Assembly: GCF_019904155.1 (NCBI RefSeq)
Contig: NZ_JAHCMB010000061.1
Location: forward strand, 101,556 to 165,555
Direction: 5' to 3'
Source of the DNA: Paenibacillus sinensis
GTDB taxonomy: Bacteria > Bacillota > Bacilli > Paenibacillales > Paenibacillaceae
Length of the DNA stretch: 64,000 nucleotides
Notes under the pieces: model-generated
The model's database searches: none
Told to the model about the DNA's origin: nothing
The model's input: the letters and a program-made list of their open reading frames with translations, nothing else
Position numbers and translations under genes: made by a program
Shown: in pieces, positions 25,328 through 33,335 of the stretch
Numbering within the stretch: the first letter of the stretch is position 1
How the letters are laid out: every line of letters begins with the position of its first letter

Positions 25328-26404
25328 ATGGAGCATAGACTCGTCGGTATTCTGCTGAATGCGGCTGCACACGATGGAATTCCCCGGGGCCGAACCGGCT
25401 GGGAGTCCCTGGATCTCTATGAGAAAGGCGCAGCGGCTTATGGGCTGAAGGCATGCTTTTTGAAGCTGTCCGAGCTGGACCCCGCTTCCGGGCGCTGCCT
25501 TGCTTATATCCGTACTGCCCGCAGGTTCGTCAAGACCGCCGTCCCGATCCCCGGGGTCATTCATAATCGGGCCATTTACCCGCCGGGAAGCACGGCGACC
25601 GAAAGATTGTCCGCACGGGGCGTACGGGTCTTTAACCTTCACACACGCTATCCCAAGGACGAAATCCACCGCCTGCTGATAAACGACCCCGGTCTGGTTC
25701 CCCATCTCCCCGATACGGAATCCGGAATCGAAGGACTGCGGAGCATGCTGGAGCGGCATTCGGATTTGATTCTCAAGCCGCGGAGGGGAAGCGTCGGCAG
25801 AGGAATCATGCGGCTGAGAAGGGATGACGGCGGCTGGATCTGGGAATTCCTTTCGAAAGGCCGCGTGGAATATGTGCGGCTTCCCTCACTGGAAGTGCCG
25901 CAAGCCCTGCTGCTTCGTATCCATGAAGGCTCCTATCTCGTTCAGGAGCGGCTGCCTCTGGCCGAAGCGGAGAAACGACCGTTCGATCTGCGCGTAACCG
26001 TCCAGCGCGGCTTTGGCGGAGAATGGGCGGTTACGGGCCTCTTCGCCAAGCTGGCTCCGCCCGGCAGCTTCGTCTCCAACATCGCCCGGGGCGGGGAAGC
26101 GGAGGAAGCGGTGTCCGTGCTGGAGCGGGTCTTCTCGCCCCGCGAAGCCGCCCATTACCGCATGGGAGCCGCCAATCTGGCGCTGAGGGTGGTGCGCACC
26201 CTGGAGCGGAGCCTGCCGGGTCTTGCCGATGTCGGCCTCGATATCGGGATTACCCGGGACGGCAGACTGTACTTCATCGAATGCAACGGGCGCGACCAGC
26301 GGTACGGCTTCTACAAGGCCGGATTAAGCGGCGCCTGGAAGGACAGTTACCGTCGGCCAATGGCGTATGCGCGTTATTTGCTGGATCAGGGAAGCAAGGA
26401 ATAA
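25328..26404 (+). CDS. YheC/YheD-family endospore coat-associated ATP-grasp protein
   Basis: 358 aa. The C-terminal two-thirds is an ATP-grasp ligase fold: nucleotide-binding DLILKPRRGSVGRGIMRL, YLVQERLPLAE, then FDLRVTVQRG and metal-binding IECNGRDQ near residue 315. B. subtilis relatives are spore-coat associated; their substrate is unknown. The N-terminal ~100 residues carry VIHNRAIYPPG, typical of the family. It diverges from the giant repeat protein gene and probably shares its timing. Start ATG with GGGAGGG about 8 nt upstream. Confidence 0.9.
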   Translation: MEHRLVGILLNAAAHDGIPRGRTGWESLDLYEKGAAAYGLKACFLKLSELDPASGRCLAYIRTARRFVKTAVPIPGVIHNRAIYPPGSTATERLSARGVRVFNLHTRYPKDEIHRLLINDPGLVPHLPDTESGIEGLRSMLERHSDLILKPRRGSVGRGIMRLRRDDGGWIWEFLSKGRVEYVRLPSLEVPQALLLRIHEGSYLVQERLPLAEAEKRPFDLRVTVQRGFGGEWAVTGLFAKLAPPGSFVSNIARGGEAEEAVSVLERVFSPREAAHYRMGAANLALRVVRTLERSLPGLADVGLDIGITRDGRLYFIECNGRDQRYGFYKAGLSGAWKDSYRRPMAYARYLLDQGSKE

Positions 26405-26505
26405 CGTTATTGATTTGTCTCCTATTCTATGTCAATATAATGCAGAGCGGCCCGGCTTCGCTTATGAGAAGCACGGGCCGCTGCATGATGGAAGGGAGAC
26501 AAGGC

Positions 26506-27297
26506 ATGCTTAAACGACTCCTGCGCCTGATGACCGAGCTGTCCTCGCACCGGTGGCTGTCCCGCATGATGGGCGCTTTTTCCCACAGCAGATTCAGCCG
26601 CCTTCTGATCCCGGTCTTTATTCGCACTTATCAGATCCCTGCTGCCCAGGCGGAGAAGAACCCCTCTGAATATGCCTCGCTTAACGAATTCTTCAGCCGG
26701 AGGCTGAAGCCGGGCATGCGGCCTGTAACCGAAGAGCCGGATGCCGTAGCCAGTCCCGTCGACGCGCTGATCACGGCCATGGGGCCAATTGAATTGGGAA
26801 CCCTGCTTAACGTTAAGGGACAGGACTACAAGCTGGAGGAGCTGCTGAATCACTCGCCGCATCAGGAACTGTACAAGAAGGGCTATTTTTTCGTGCTGTA
26901 TCTTAGTCCGACAGACTATCACCGCATTCATTCCCCTGTAACCGGAAAGCTGACGGAGAGCGATTATATCCGCGGCAGATGCTACCCTGTCAATGAATTC
27001 GGCATGAGGAACATGAAGAGCGTATTGTGCCGCAACGAGCGGCTGATCAGCTATATGGCCCACAACGCCGGAGAAATCGCCGTCGCCAAGGTGGGCGCAA
27101 TGAATGTCAGCAGCATCAAATATACGGACGAGAACCGGCGTTCCTTTGAGATCGGCGACGATCTCGCTTACTTCGAATTCGGATCAACTGTCGTGCTGCT
27201 GACAGAGAGCGGGATTTTCACCCCCCGTCCCGGGCTCGAAAATGGCGCCAAGGTCAAGATGGGAGAACTGCTGGGTTTCCTGCGGCGTCCCGAATAA
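26506..27297 (+). CDS. psd: Phosphatidylserine decarboxylase proenzyme
   Basis: 263 aa. Converts phosphatidylserine to phosphatidylethanolamine at the membrane. Family signatures are YHRIHSPVTG near the middle and the self-cleavage site FGST (in AYFEFGSTVVLL) near residue 225, where Ser becomes the pyruvoyl group. Start at ATG 26506 with GGGAG upstream; the frame stays open far upstream inside the YheC/D gene, but that part is a shadow. About 100 bp after the YheC/D gene on the same strand, followed by a clear terminator. Confidence 0.93.
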   Translation: MLKRLLRLMTELSSHRWLSRMMGAFSHSRFSRLLIPVFIRTYQIPAAQAEKNPSEYASLNEFFSRRLKPGMRPVTEEPDAVASPVDALITAMGPIELGTLLNVKGQDYKLEELLNHSPHQELYKKGYFFVLYLSPTDYHRIHSPVTGKLTESDYIRGRCYPVNEFGMRNMKSVLCRNERLISYMAHNAGEIAVAKVGAMNVSSIKYTDENRRSFEIGDDLAYFEFGSTVVLLTESGIFTPRPGLENGAKVKMGELLGFLRRPE

Positions 27298-27320
27298 TCT
27301 TATTGTGAGGGCATACGACG

Positions 27321-27362
27321 AAGCCCCTTCGCTTTCCTGCGGGAGAGCGGAGGGGCTTTTTT
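27321..27362 (+). terminator. Terminator after psd
   Basis: A 13-bp stem AAGCCCCTTCGCT / AGCGGAGGGGCTT (one G-U) followed by a T run. Confidence 0.88.
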
Positions 27363-27450
27363 AGCATGGGGATCGTCAGTAATCCTGTATTCCTTGGTTA
27401 GCATTTGACATCATTCGAATGTATACGCTTGAAAGTGCAATCTCGCCTCA

Positions 27451-28341
27451 TTATGAAAAATGCCGTGCAGCCTCACGCTCCAGCAGCTCTCTGCCGAGTC
27501 CGGGGTATGCCAGCTCTTGCGAGGTCACGCACAGGCCGGCGGAGACGGCAGCGATCCTCATGCACTCCAGCGGAGAGCGCCCCTGCAGAAACCCATACAG
27601 AAATCCGGCGAAAAAGCTGTCACCCGCTCCGTTCGCATCCACCAGCTTATATTCATCGATGATCGGCATCTCGATCCATTCTTCCTCGGAGGTCAGGCAG
27701 GTCGCTCCCCGTTTGCCGTGCGTGCAGACAACTAACCGCTTGCCCGCCGCAACAAGCGAGGACATCACCGTCCGGTAGTCGCTCAGGTTATCCGAGCTCA
27801 TAAAGACATAATCCGCCGCCTCGATATAATCCTTGTGGTACGGATTCTCGCCATCATAATCGTGAAGATCCGTCCAGATCGGCTTGCCCGATTGCAGGCA
27901 CATTTCAATGAGAGTCTTCGTATAGGCGATAATGTTCAGCACGATCAGATCGCTGCCCTCAATCAGCTTCTCCAGGCGGGGCAGATCAAGCGGAGGCCGG
28001 GAAGAGGACTGTGTAATGAAGATCGAAATTCTGCCGCCGTTCTTGTCCATCAGATTGATATGCCTTTCAGTTCCCGCCGGATCAGGGTCCCACACAAAAT
28101 CGACGTCCGCCGCGCCCAGCGTCTCGACAATGCGTCTGCCGCATTCGTCCTCGCCGATGATGGAATGGAGCGTAACGGGAACCTCAAGCCGGGTCAGCGG
28201 AAGCGCCTTTCCCGCGCCGGTCGAGCCGATCGTCTCATGAAACGGGGCATAATGAATCGTCTGGGGCTTGGGCTCCGGCAGCGCATCCAGCTTCACGATG
28301 GAATCATAAGTGGTTCCGCCCAGAATTAAAACCTTAGGCAT
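27451..28341 (-). CDS. PfkB-family carbohydrate kinase
   Basis: 296 aa ribokinase-like sugar kinase. The N-terminal glycine region LILGGTTYDSIVKLD is followed by TIGSTGAGKALPLTRL. The C-terminal signature DANGAGDSFFAGF carries the catalytic Asp and anion hole. Substrate (ribose, fructose, nucleoside or other) cannot be decided. Divergent from an ArsR regulator with promoters back to back, so that regulator may control it. Own promoter at 28384-28411. Confidence 0.9.
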   Translation of the reverse strand: MPKVLILGGTTYDSIVKLDALPEPKPQTIHYAPFHETIGSTGAGKALPLTRLEVPVTLHSIIGEDECGRRIVETLGAADVDFVWDPDPAGTERHINLMDKNGGRISIFITQSSSRPPLDLPRLEKLIEGSDLIVLNIIAYTKTLIEMCLQSGKPIWTDLHDYDGENPYHKDYIEAADYVFMSSDNLSDYRTVMSSLVAAGKRLVVCTHGKRGATCLTSEEEWIEMPIIDEYKLVDANGAGDSFFAGFLYGFLQGRSPLECMRIAAVSAGLCVTSQELAYPGLGRELLEREAARHFS

Positions 28342-28383
28342 CTTTATTCCTCCAGTCTATCTGATAATATGTTCGTTGAAATC

Positions 28384-28411
28384 ATTATAGTTCATTATTC
28401 GTCTAATTCAA
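28384..28411 (-). promoter_or_regulatory. Promoter of the PfkB kinase gene
   Basis: TTGAAT (28411-28406), a 16 bp spacer and TATAAT (28389-28384). Confidence 0.65.
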
Positions 28412-28445
28412 TATGTATTTTATATTTATCTAATGTAATGATTGT

Positions 28446-28475
28446 TTGACTGATGCTCTCCTTTTGTCTTACTAT
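28446..28475 (+). promoter_or_regulatory. Promoter of the ArsR-type regulator gene
   Basis: TTGACT (28446-28451), an 18 bp spacer and TACTAT (28470-28475), about 60 bp before the ATG. Confidence 0.6.
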
Positions 28476-28536
28476 AGGTTAGAGGAATATCAAATCTATA
28501 CATATGCCTGATCAAAACAGGAGTTACGGGAGGGTT

Positions 28537-29652
28537 ATGAAAGTGGAGTCAACCTTGCAGCTTACCGTTAACCGGCCGATGGAGTTTCTGTACGCGCTGT
28601 TCGCCGCGGGTACGGGCAAGCATTTTACAGATATGATCCGTTCCTATGATCTGGAGCCAGGCGATGACATCAAGAACGCGCTCCGGAATATGGATGCGGC
28701 GCTTTCCCGCTATCTAAGGCAGGAGCTGGAATATTTCTACGATTTGAGCGGAGTCGGCTATATTCTGTACAAGACGATCGCGGCGCGTCCGGAGCTGGAA
28801 GACATCCCCGAACTGTTGGAAACCTTCCGCGCGAAGTCCGCACGGGAATTTCTCTTTGAAATCCTGCAGAGCGTCTGCAAAAATACACTTCCGCCCAAGG
28901 AAGATCCAGCTTACCGGGAGCTGCCGGAGAACCGAGAAGGGCAGCTGGCTCTGCTGAAGCGGACGCCCTTTCAGGATGCGGAACGGAAGCGGCGGGTAAC
29001 GGAAGCGGCGGAGAACCCGGAGGAGATCAAGATGCGGTTCGAACTCCTGCTCTCCCGGTTCTATGCAGCGGCATACGCACCTCTGGAAGACGGCATCATC
29101 CGGCTGATCGAGCACGGGCGGGAGAATTATGAGCGTTCCCTTAGCGAGAATCCCGCCGTTTTCAAGCAAAAATATATCTCACTGGAGAATGTGAAAAATA
29201 CCGATAATATAGAGAACGTGGAAACGGCGGGAGACGTACAGAAACAGACAGAACGCTGTTATGTGCACCTCAGCTTCTTCAAATACGCCGGCTGTCACGC
29301 CTATTCCTCATATGGCAGCGGGGAGGACGACTGGTTCGTGCTTGGCTTGTATTCCGACCGGCTGTTCCAGGAATCCCGGCTGCTGGAGAAGCAGGCCGCC
29401 TTCTTCAAGGTGCTGGCCGATCCGAAGCGGATCGCCATTCTCCGGCTGCTGAAGGAGCGTCCCTGGTTCGGACAGGAGCTTGCGGAGAAGCTGGATATTT
29501 CGCCGCCGACCGTCTCCTACCATATGGGCTTTCTTCAGCAGATTGGCGCAGTCAGCTTCGTCCGGACTGACAACCGGTTCTACTACTCGCTGAACACTTC
29601 CCGTCTGATTGCGCCGGTTCGGCAGTTCATTGACGGGTTTGAGGAAGAGTAA
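28537..29652 (+). CDS. ArsR-type winged-helix regulator with large N-terminal domain
   Basis: 371 aa. A mostly helical N-terminal part of about 270 residues resembles the sensor half of DUF5937-type ArsR regulators. The C-terminal winged helix (about 285-360) reads KVLADPKRIAILRLLKE, then QELAEKLDISPPTVSYHMGF as the recognition region. No Cys-rich metal site is evident, so metal sensing is unlikely. Start ATG 28537 is chosen over an upstream ATG (28504) because AGGAG and GGGAGGG precede it. Possibly controls the divergent kinase gene. Confidence 0.85.
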   Translation: MKVESTLQLTVNRPMEFLYALFAAGTGKHFTDMIRSYDLEPGDDIKNALRNMDAALSRYLRQELEYFYDLSGVGYILYKTIAARPELEDIPELLETFRAKSAREFLFEILQSVCKNTLPPKEDPAYRELPENREGQLALLKRTPFQDAERKRRVTEAAENPEEIKMRFELLLSRFYAAAYAPLEDGIIRLIEHGRENYERSLSENPAVFKQKYISLENVKNTDNIENVETAGDVQKQTERCYVHLSFFKYAGCHAYSSYGSGEDDWFVLGLYSDRLFQESRLLEKQAAFFKVLADPKRIAILRLLKERPWFGQELAEKLDISPPTVSYHMGFLQQIGAVSFVRTDNRFYYSLNTSRLIAPVRQFIDGFEEE

Positions 29653-29730
29653 GGCGGGGGCGGTCGCCATGCAAGGCGCGGATTCTTTTTCACGAAAAAG
29701 AGCCTCTTCCATCGTTCCAGCAGCCGCCGT

Positions 29731-30480
29731 TTACTCGCTGATCTTGCCCTGGTTGGCGACTTCGGCGGCCTTCGCCTGAATCTTCTCCTGTTCGCCGAGA
29801 TAGAAGCGCCGGATCGGATTCACTTCCTCATCAAGCTCATACACGAGGGGAACGCCGGTAGGAATATTCAGCGACAGCAGCGCCGTTTCATCGATATCCT
29901 CCATGTATTTGATCAGCGCGCGCAGCGTGTTGCCGTGCGCGGAGATCAGCACCCGTTCCTTCTTCATCACGAGCGGGACGATCCGCTGATTCCAGAACTC
30001 CCCGACCCGGTGCACCGTATCCTCCAGGCTTTCGCCGCGGGGGATGTCGCCCGGACGGACGTCCTTGTAGCGGATGTCGTTTCTGGCGTATCTCGGATCA
30101 TCCGGCTCCAGCAGCGGCGGACGGACCGACAGGCTGCGGCGCCAGAGCTGCAGCTGTTCCTCGCCGAACTTCTCGGCGGTCTCACTCTTGCTCAGTCCTT
30201 GAAGCGCCCCGTAATGGCGCTCATTCAGCTTCCAGGATTTCTGCACCGGAATCCAGAGGAGGTCCAGCTCCTCCAGAATGTAATTCAGCGTCTTGATCGA
30301 CCGCTTCAGCACCGAAGCGAACGCAAGGTCGAAGGTATACCCCGCTTGCTTAAGCGTTCTCCCCGCTTCCTCCGCCTCGTGGACCCCCTTCTCCGTCAGA
30401 TCCGGGTCGCTCCAGCCGGTGAACAGATTCTGCTTGTTGTACTCACTCTCTCCGTGACGGACCAATACGATTTCGTACAT
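29731..30480 (-). CDS. gpmA: 2,3-bisphosphoglycerate-dependent phosphoglycerate mutase
   Basis: 249 aa, standard length. Glycolytic interconversion of 3- and 2-phosphoglycerate. The phosphohistidine motif LVRHGESEYN lies at the N-terminus, FTGWSDPDLTEKG follows, LNERHYGALQG is in the middle, and the second His is in ISAHGNTLRAL. ATG 30480 has GGAG-rich sequence just upstream; a GTG three codons earlier is less likely. Convergent with the ArsR-type regulator gene. Confidence 0.95.
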   Translation of the reverse strand: MYEIVLVRHGESEYNKQNLFTGWSDPDLTEKGVHEAEEAGRTLKQAGYTFDLAFASVLKRSIKTLNYILEELDLLWIPVQKSWKLNERHYGALQGLSKSETAEKFGEEQLQLWRRSLSVRPPLLEPDDPRYARNDIRYKDVRPGDIPRGESLEDTVHRVGEFWNQRIVPLVMKKERVLISAHGNTLRALIKYMEDIDETALLSLNIPTGVPLVYELDEEVNPIRRFYLGEQEKIQAKAAEVANQGKISE

Positions 30481-30697
30481 ATCTCCCACTCCTCTCCATT
30501 ATTCTTCTTTACCTGTTGCACTCTCCTCTTTCTACTTAAAGCAATCCATAGGAGTCATAAACAGGCGAGGCCCATTTCGAGCCGCATTCCTTCCGCCCAT
30601 TCTCTCTTCCCCTCATAATCGATCCCCCTACCCTAGCAAAAAAGAAAACCCGGCGGCCGCCTACTGTCCGGCAATTCAGCTCCTCCGTAATCTGCGC

Positions 30698-32173
30698 TCA
30701 GGTTCCGCAGTAGGTGCGGTAGGCACAGGAGGAAGGAGCCGGAGGCTCGGCATAGCGGTCCTGTTCGGACGTGTATGCATACGGATTCGCCAGCGCCTGA
30801 AGCAATCCTTCCATCACGCTGAGATCATCCCGTTGCACCGCGGCTTCCAGCGCTTCCTCCACGTTGTGGTTACGGGGGATGACGGCGGGATTGCTGCGGC
30901 GCATCAAATCCCGGGAAGCCTCTTTGCTCTCCTGCTGCCCGCTCAGCCGTTCCTCCCAGCGGGCCCGCCACTTGGCGAAATCATCGAAATCGAACAGAGT
31001 TGTCCCTTCCACTTGGTTCAGGGTCAAGGTGCGGAACGTGTTGGTATAGTCCGCCCGATGTGTATGCATCAGCTCAAGCAGATCCTCCGCAAGGGCTTCA
31101 TCTCCTTCTCCCTCTCCAAACAATCCGAGCTTGCTCCGCATCCCGGCCAGCCAATTCCGGTTGTACCGCTCCATGTACTCCGCGATCGCCTCCTCCGCCA
31201 TGGAGATAGCGGCATCCTCATTCTCGTGCAGCAGCGGGAGCAGTGCCTCCGCAAGTCTTGCCAGATTCCAGGCGGCGATCTCCGGCTGATTGCCATAGGC
31301 ATAGCGTCCGTGCTGATCAATAGAACTGAACACAGTCCGGGGATCATAGGCATCCATAAAAGCACAGGGGCCGTAATCGATCGTCTCCCCGCTGATCGTC
31401 ATATTATCGGTGTTCATCACGCCGTGGATGAAACCGGCAAGCTGCCATTTGGCGATCAGCGAAGCCTGCCGCCCGCATACTTCGCGAAGCAGTGTGAGAT
31501 AGCGGTTCCCCTGCGTATCCGCCGCCGGATAGTGGCGCTCAAGCGCATAATCCGCCAAGGCGCGAAGAGCCTCTACGCCGCCCTTCCAGGCGGCGTATTG
31601 AAAGGTCCCGACCCGCAGGTGGCTGGCCGCCGTCCGGGTCAGGACCGCGCCCGGCAGCGCGGTCTCGCGGAAGACCGGCTCCCCGGTCGCCGCAACCGCC
31701 AGGCTGCGAGTGGTCGGGATGCCGAGGCCGTGCATCGCCTCGCTGATAATGTACTCGCGCAGCATCGGACCGAGCGCAGCCCGCCCGTCACCGCCGCGGG
31801 AATAAGGCGTGCGTCCGGAGCCTTTAAGCTGGATATCGATCCGCTCTCCGCCCGGAGTGAGCTGTTCACCGAGCAGCACAGCCCGGCCGTCGCCCAGCAT
31901 GGTGAAGTGCCCGAATTGATGTCCCGCATACGCCTGGGCGATCGGACGTGCCCCCTCGGGAAGACGGTTCCCCGCAAAAATCTCCGCTCCTTCGCCGCCG
32001 CTCAAGGCTTCTGCATTCAGTCCCAGCGCTGTTGCCAGGGGAGCGTTCAGCACGATCAGCTTCGGCGCGGCGACAGGATCAGGACCTGTCTTGGAATACA
32101 AAGCATCAGGCAGACGCGCATAGCTGTTGTCCAAATTCCATCCCTTTTCGGTTCCCGGTTGATTTCCTGTCAT
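30698..32173 (-). CDS. selO: SelO/YdiU protein AMPylase
   Basis: 491 aa pseudokinase that transfers AMP from ATP to protein hydroxyls, linked to redox stress. Family motifs occur in order: [60 protein letters not shown] and DYGPCAFMD. The C-terminus ends TYCGT, with Cys at the position that is selenocysteine in some relatives. Start ATG has AAAGGAG about 7 nt upstream. Monocistronic; its 333 bp upstream gap holds the AraC gene's terminator and no other gene that I can see. Confidence 0.95.
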   Translation of the reverse strand: MTGNQPGTEKGWNLDNSYARLPDALYSKTGPDPVAAPKLIVLNAPLATALGLNAEALSGGEGAEIFAGNRLPEGARPIAQAYAGHQFGHFTMLGDGRAVLLGEQLTPGGERIDIQLKGSGRTPYSRGGDGRAALGPMLREYIISEAMHGLGIPTTRSLAVAATGEPVFRETALPGAVLTRTAASHLRVGTFQYAAWKGGVEALRALADYALERHYPAADTQGNRYLTLLREVCGRQASLIAKWQLAGFIHGVMNTDNMTISGETIDYGPCAFMDAYDPRTVFSSIDQHGRYAYGNQPEIAAWNLARLAEALLPLLHENEDAAISMAEEAIAEYMERYNRNWLAGMRSKLGLFGEGEGDEALAEDLLELMHTHRADYTNTFRTLTLNQVEGTTLFDFDDFAKWRARWEERLSGQQESKEASRDLMRRSNPAVIPRNHNVEEALEAAVQRDDLSVMEGLLQALANPYAYTSEQDRYAEPPAPSSCAYRTYCGT

Positions 32174-32323
32174 CGGTGTCTCCTTTGAAATTAATCATTT
32201 CCATTCCGTCTAAAGATTGTCGTTAGTAGCGTTTATCTTCCTTCCGGTTTCTATACCCGGCCGTTGAAGGAACCGGACAGGCAGAAGGGCGCTTACGGGG
32301 ACGGAAGGGTGTCCGGAAATGTT

Positions 32324-32353
32324 AAAAACCGGAGAAACAAGCAGCTTCTCCGG
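32324..32353 (-). terminator. Terminator after the AraC-type gene
   Basis: Stem CCGGAGAA / TTCTCCGG (8 bp) followed by five U residues on the minus strand, about 155 bp downstream of the AraC gene's stop. Confidence 0.65.
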
Positions 32354-32506
32354 CAGGTCAAAAGGTTATTCTGGTTCAGTGTCATTGAAGAGTACCCGTT
32401 CAAACCGGCAGACTCCACCGATAACCGGAGGCCTCCGCCGCACGCCACTGCATCCGGTCTGCGGCAAATTCGCCGCTCCGCAAAGTCACTGAGCTAAAGG
32501 CGGAAA

Positions 32507-33292
32507 TCAGCGGATTTCGGACGGGCTTTTTCCCGTATGCTGCTTGAACTGGCGGCTGAAGAAGAAAATATCACGGTATCCCAGCGCGTCGGCGACCTCC
32601 GTCACGTTCATGCCGGCGTATAGCAGCAGATGCTGGGCGCGCTCGATGCGGGCTCTTATAATGTAGGACTGGACCGAGGAGCCGATCAGCTCCTTGAATT
32701 TGATCGAGAAATACCTCGGCGACAAGCCCGCCCGTGCAGCCAGTTCCTCCACCCTGTGCGGTGTGCCCGGATTCTGGCTGATATAGTTCGCGACCTCGTG
32801 AATCACTTCGGCAAGCTGGTTGCTGACATTTCGCTCCACCGGCATAGCCATGTCGTCCCGAAGCAGGTTGATCATCAGCTGCTGCAGAATCAGCCTGCCC
32901 TCCTCTTCGGCAGCGAAGGTCTTGACCAGGAACAGCCGCACATAGCGAGCGAGCAGATGCTCGAACTCAACCGAATCGCTCAGCACCCGGTAAGGCTCCG
33001 GAATATCGGCAACCGGCTCATTAACATCAAAATGAATGTATGTAATGACAAGCGGCTTCTGCGGATTATGCGTAGCGCTTGTGTGATCACCCGGACGGAA
33101 CAGGAAGCAGCTTCCTTTCCCCACTTTATATGCCGCCCCGTTGCGAGTTACCGTGCCTTCCCCGCTCCATACATAGAATAAGTCATAGTTGGGCAGCGGT
33201 TTCTCCCTTTTCTGCCATCTCCATCCCGGCTCGCAGACGATTTTGGCCAAAGCGGGGAGGATCACAAAAGCGGACGGCAGCACATGAAGCAT
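32507..33292 (-). CDS. AraC-family regulator with cupin N-terminus
   Basis: 261 aa. An N-terminal AraC-binding cupin half (about 10-150) and a C-terminal double helix-turn-helix (about 165-260: VEELAARAGLSPRYFSIKFK and NVTEVADALGYRDIFFFSRQFK). Start ATG 33292 is placed behind GAGAGGAG; a longer frame adds eight residues without benefit. Probably senses a sugar or small molecule. No linked target: neighbours are selO and a MocR regulator on the same strand. Confidence 0.88.
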   Translation of the reverse strand: MLHVLPSAFVILPALAKIVCEPGWRWQKREKPLPNYDLFYVWSGEGTVTRNGAAYKVGKGSCFLFRPGDHTSATHNPQKPLVITYIHFDVNEPVADIPEPYRVLSDSVEFEHLLARYVRLFLVKTFAAEEEGRLILQQLMINLLRDDMAMPVERNVSNQLAEVIHEVANYISQNPGTPHRVEELAARAGLSPRYFSIKFKELIGSSVQSYIIRARIERAQHLLLYAGMNVTEVADALGYRDIFFFSRQFKQHTGKSPSEIR

Positions 33293-33335
33293 CGTTTCTC
33301 CTCTCCCTTCAGACATTTCTTTTTATCATACATCT

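Noticed and set aside
26023..26505. N-terminal extension of psd into the YheC/D gene
   Set aside because: The frame is open by chance; ATG 26506 has a ribosome site and matches the normal psd N-terminus.
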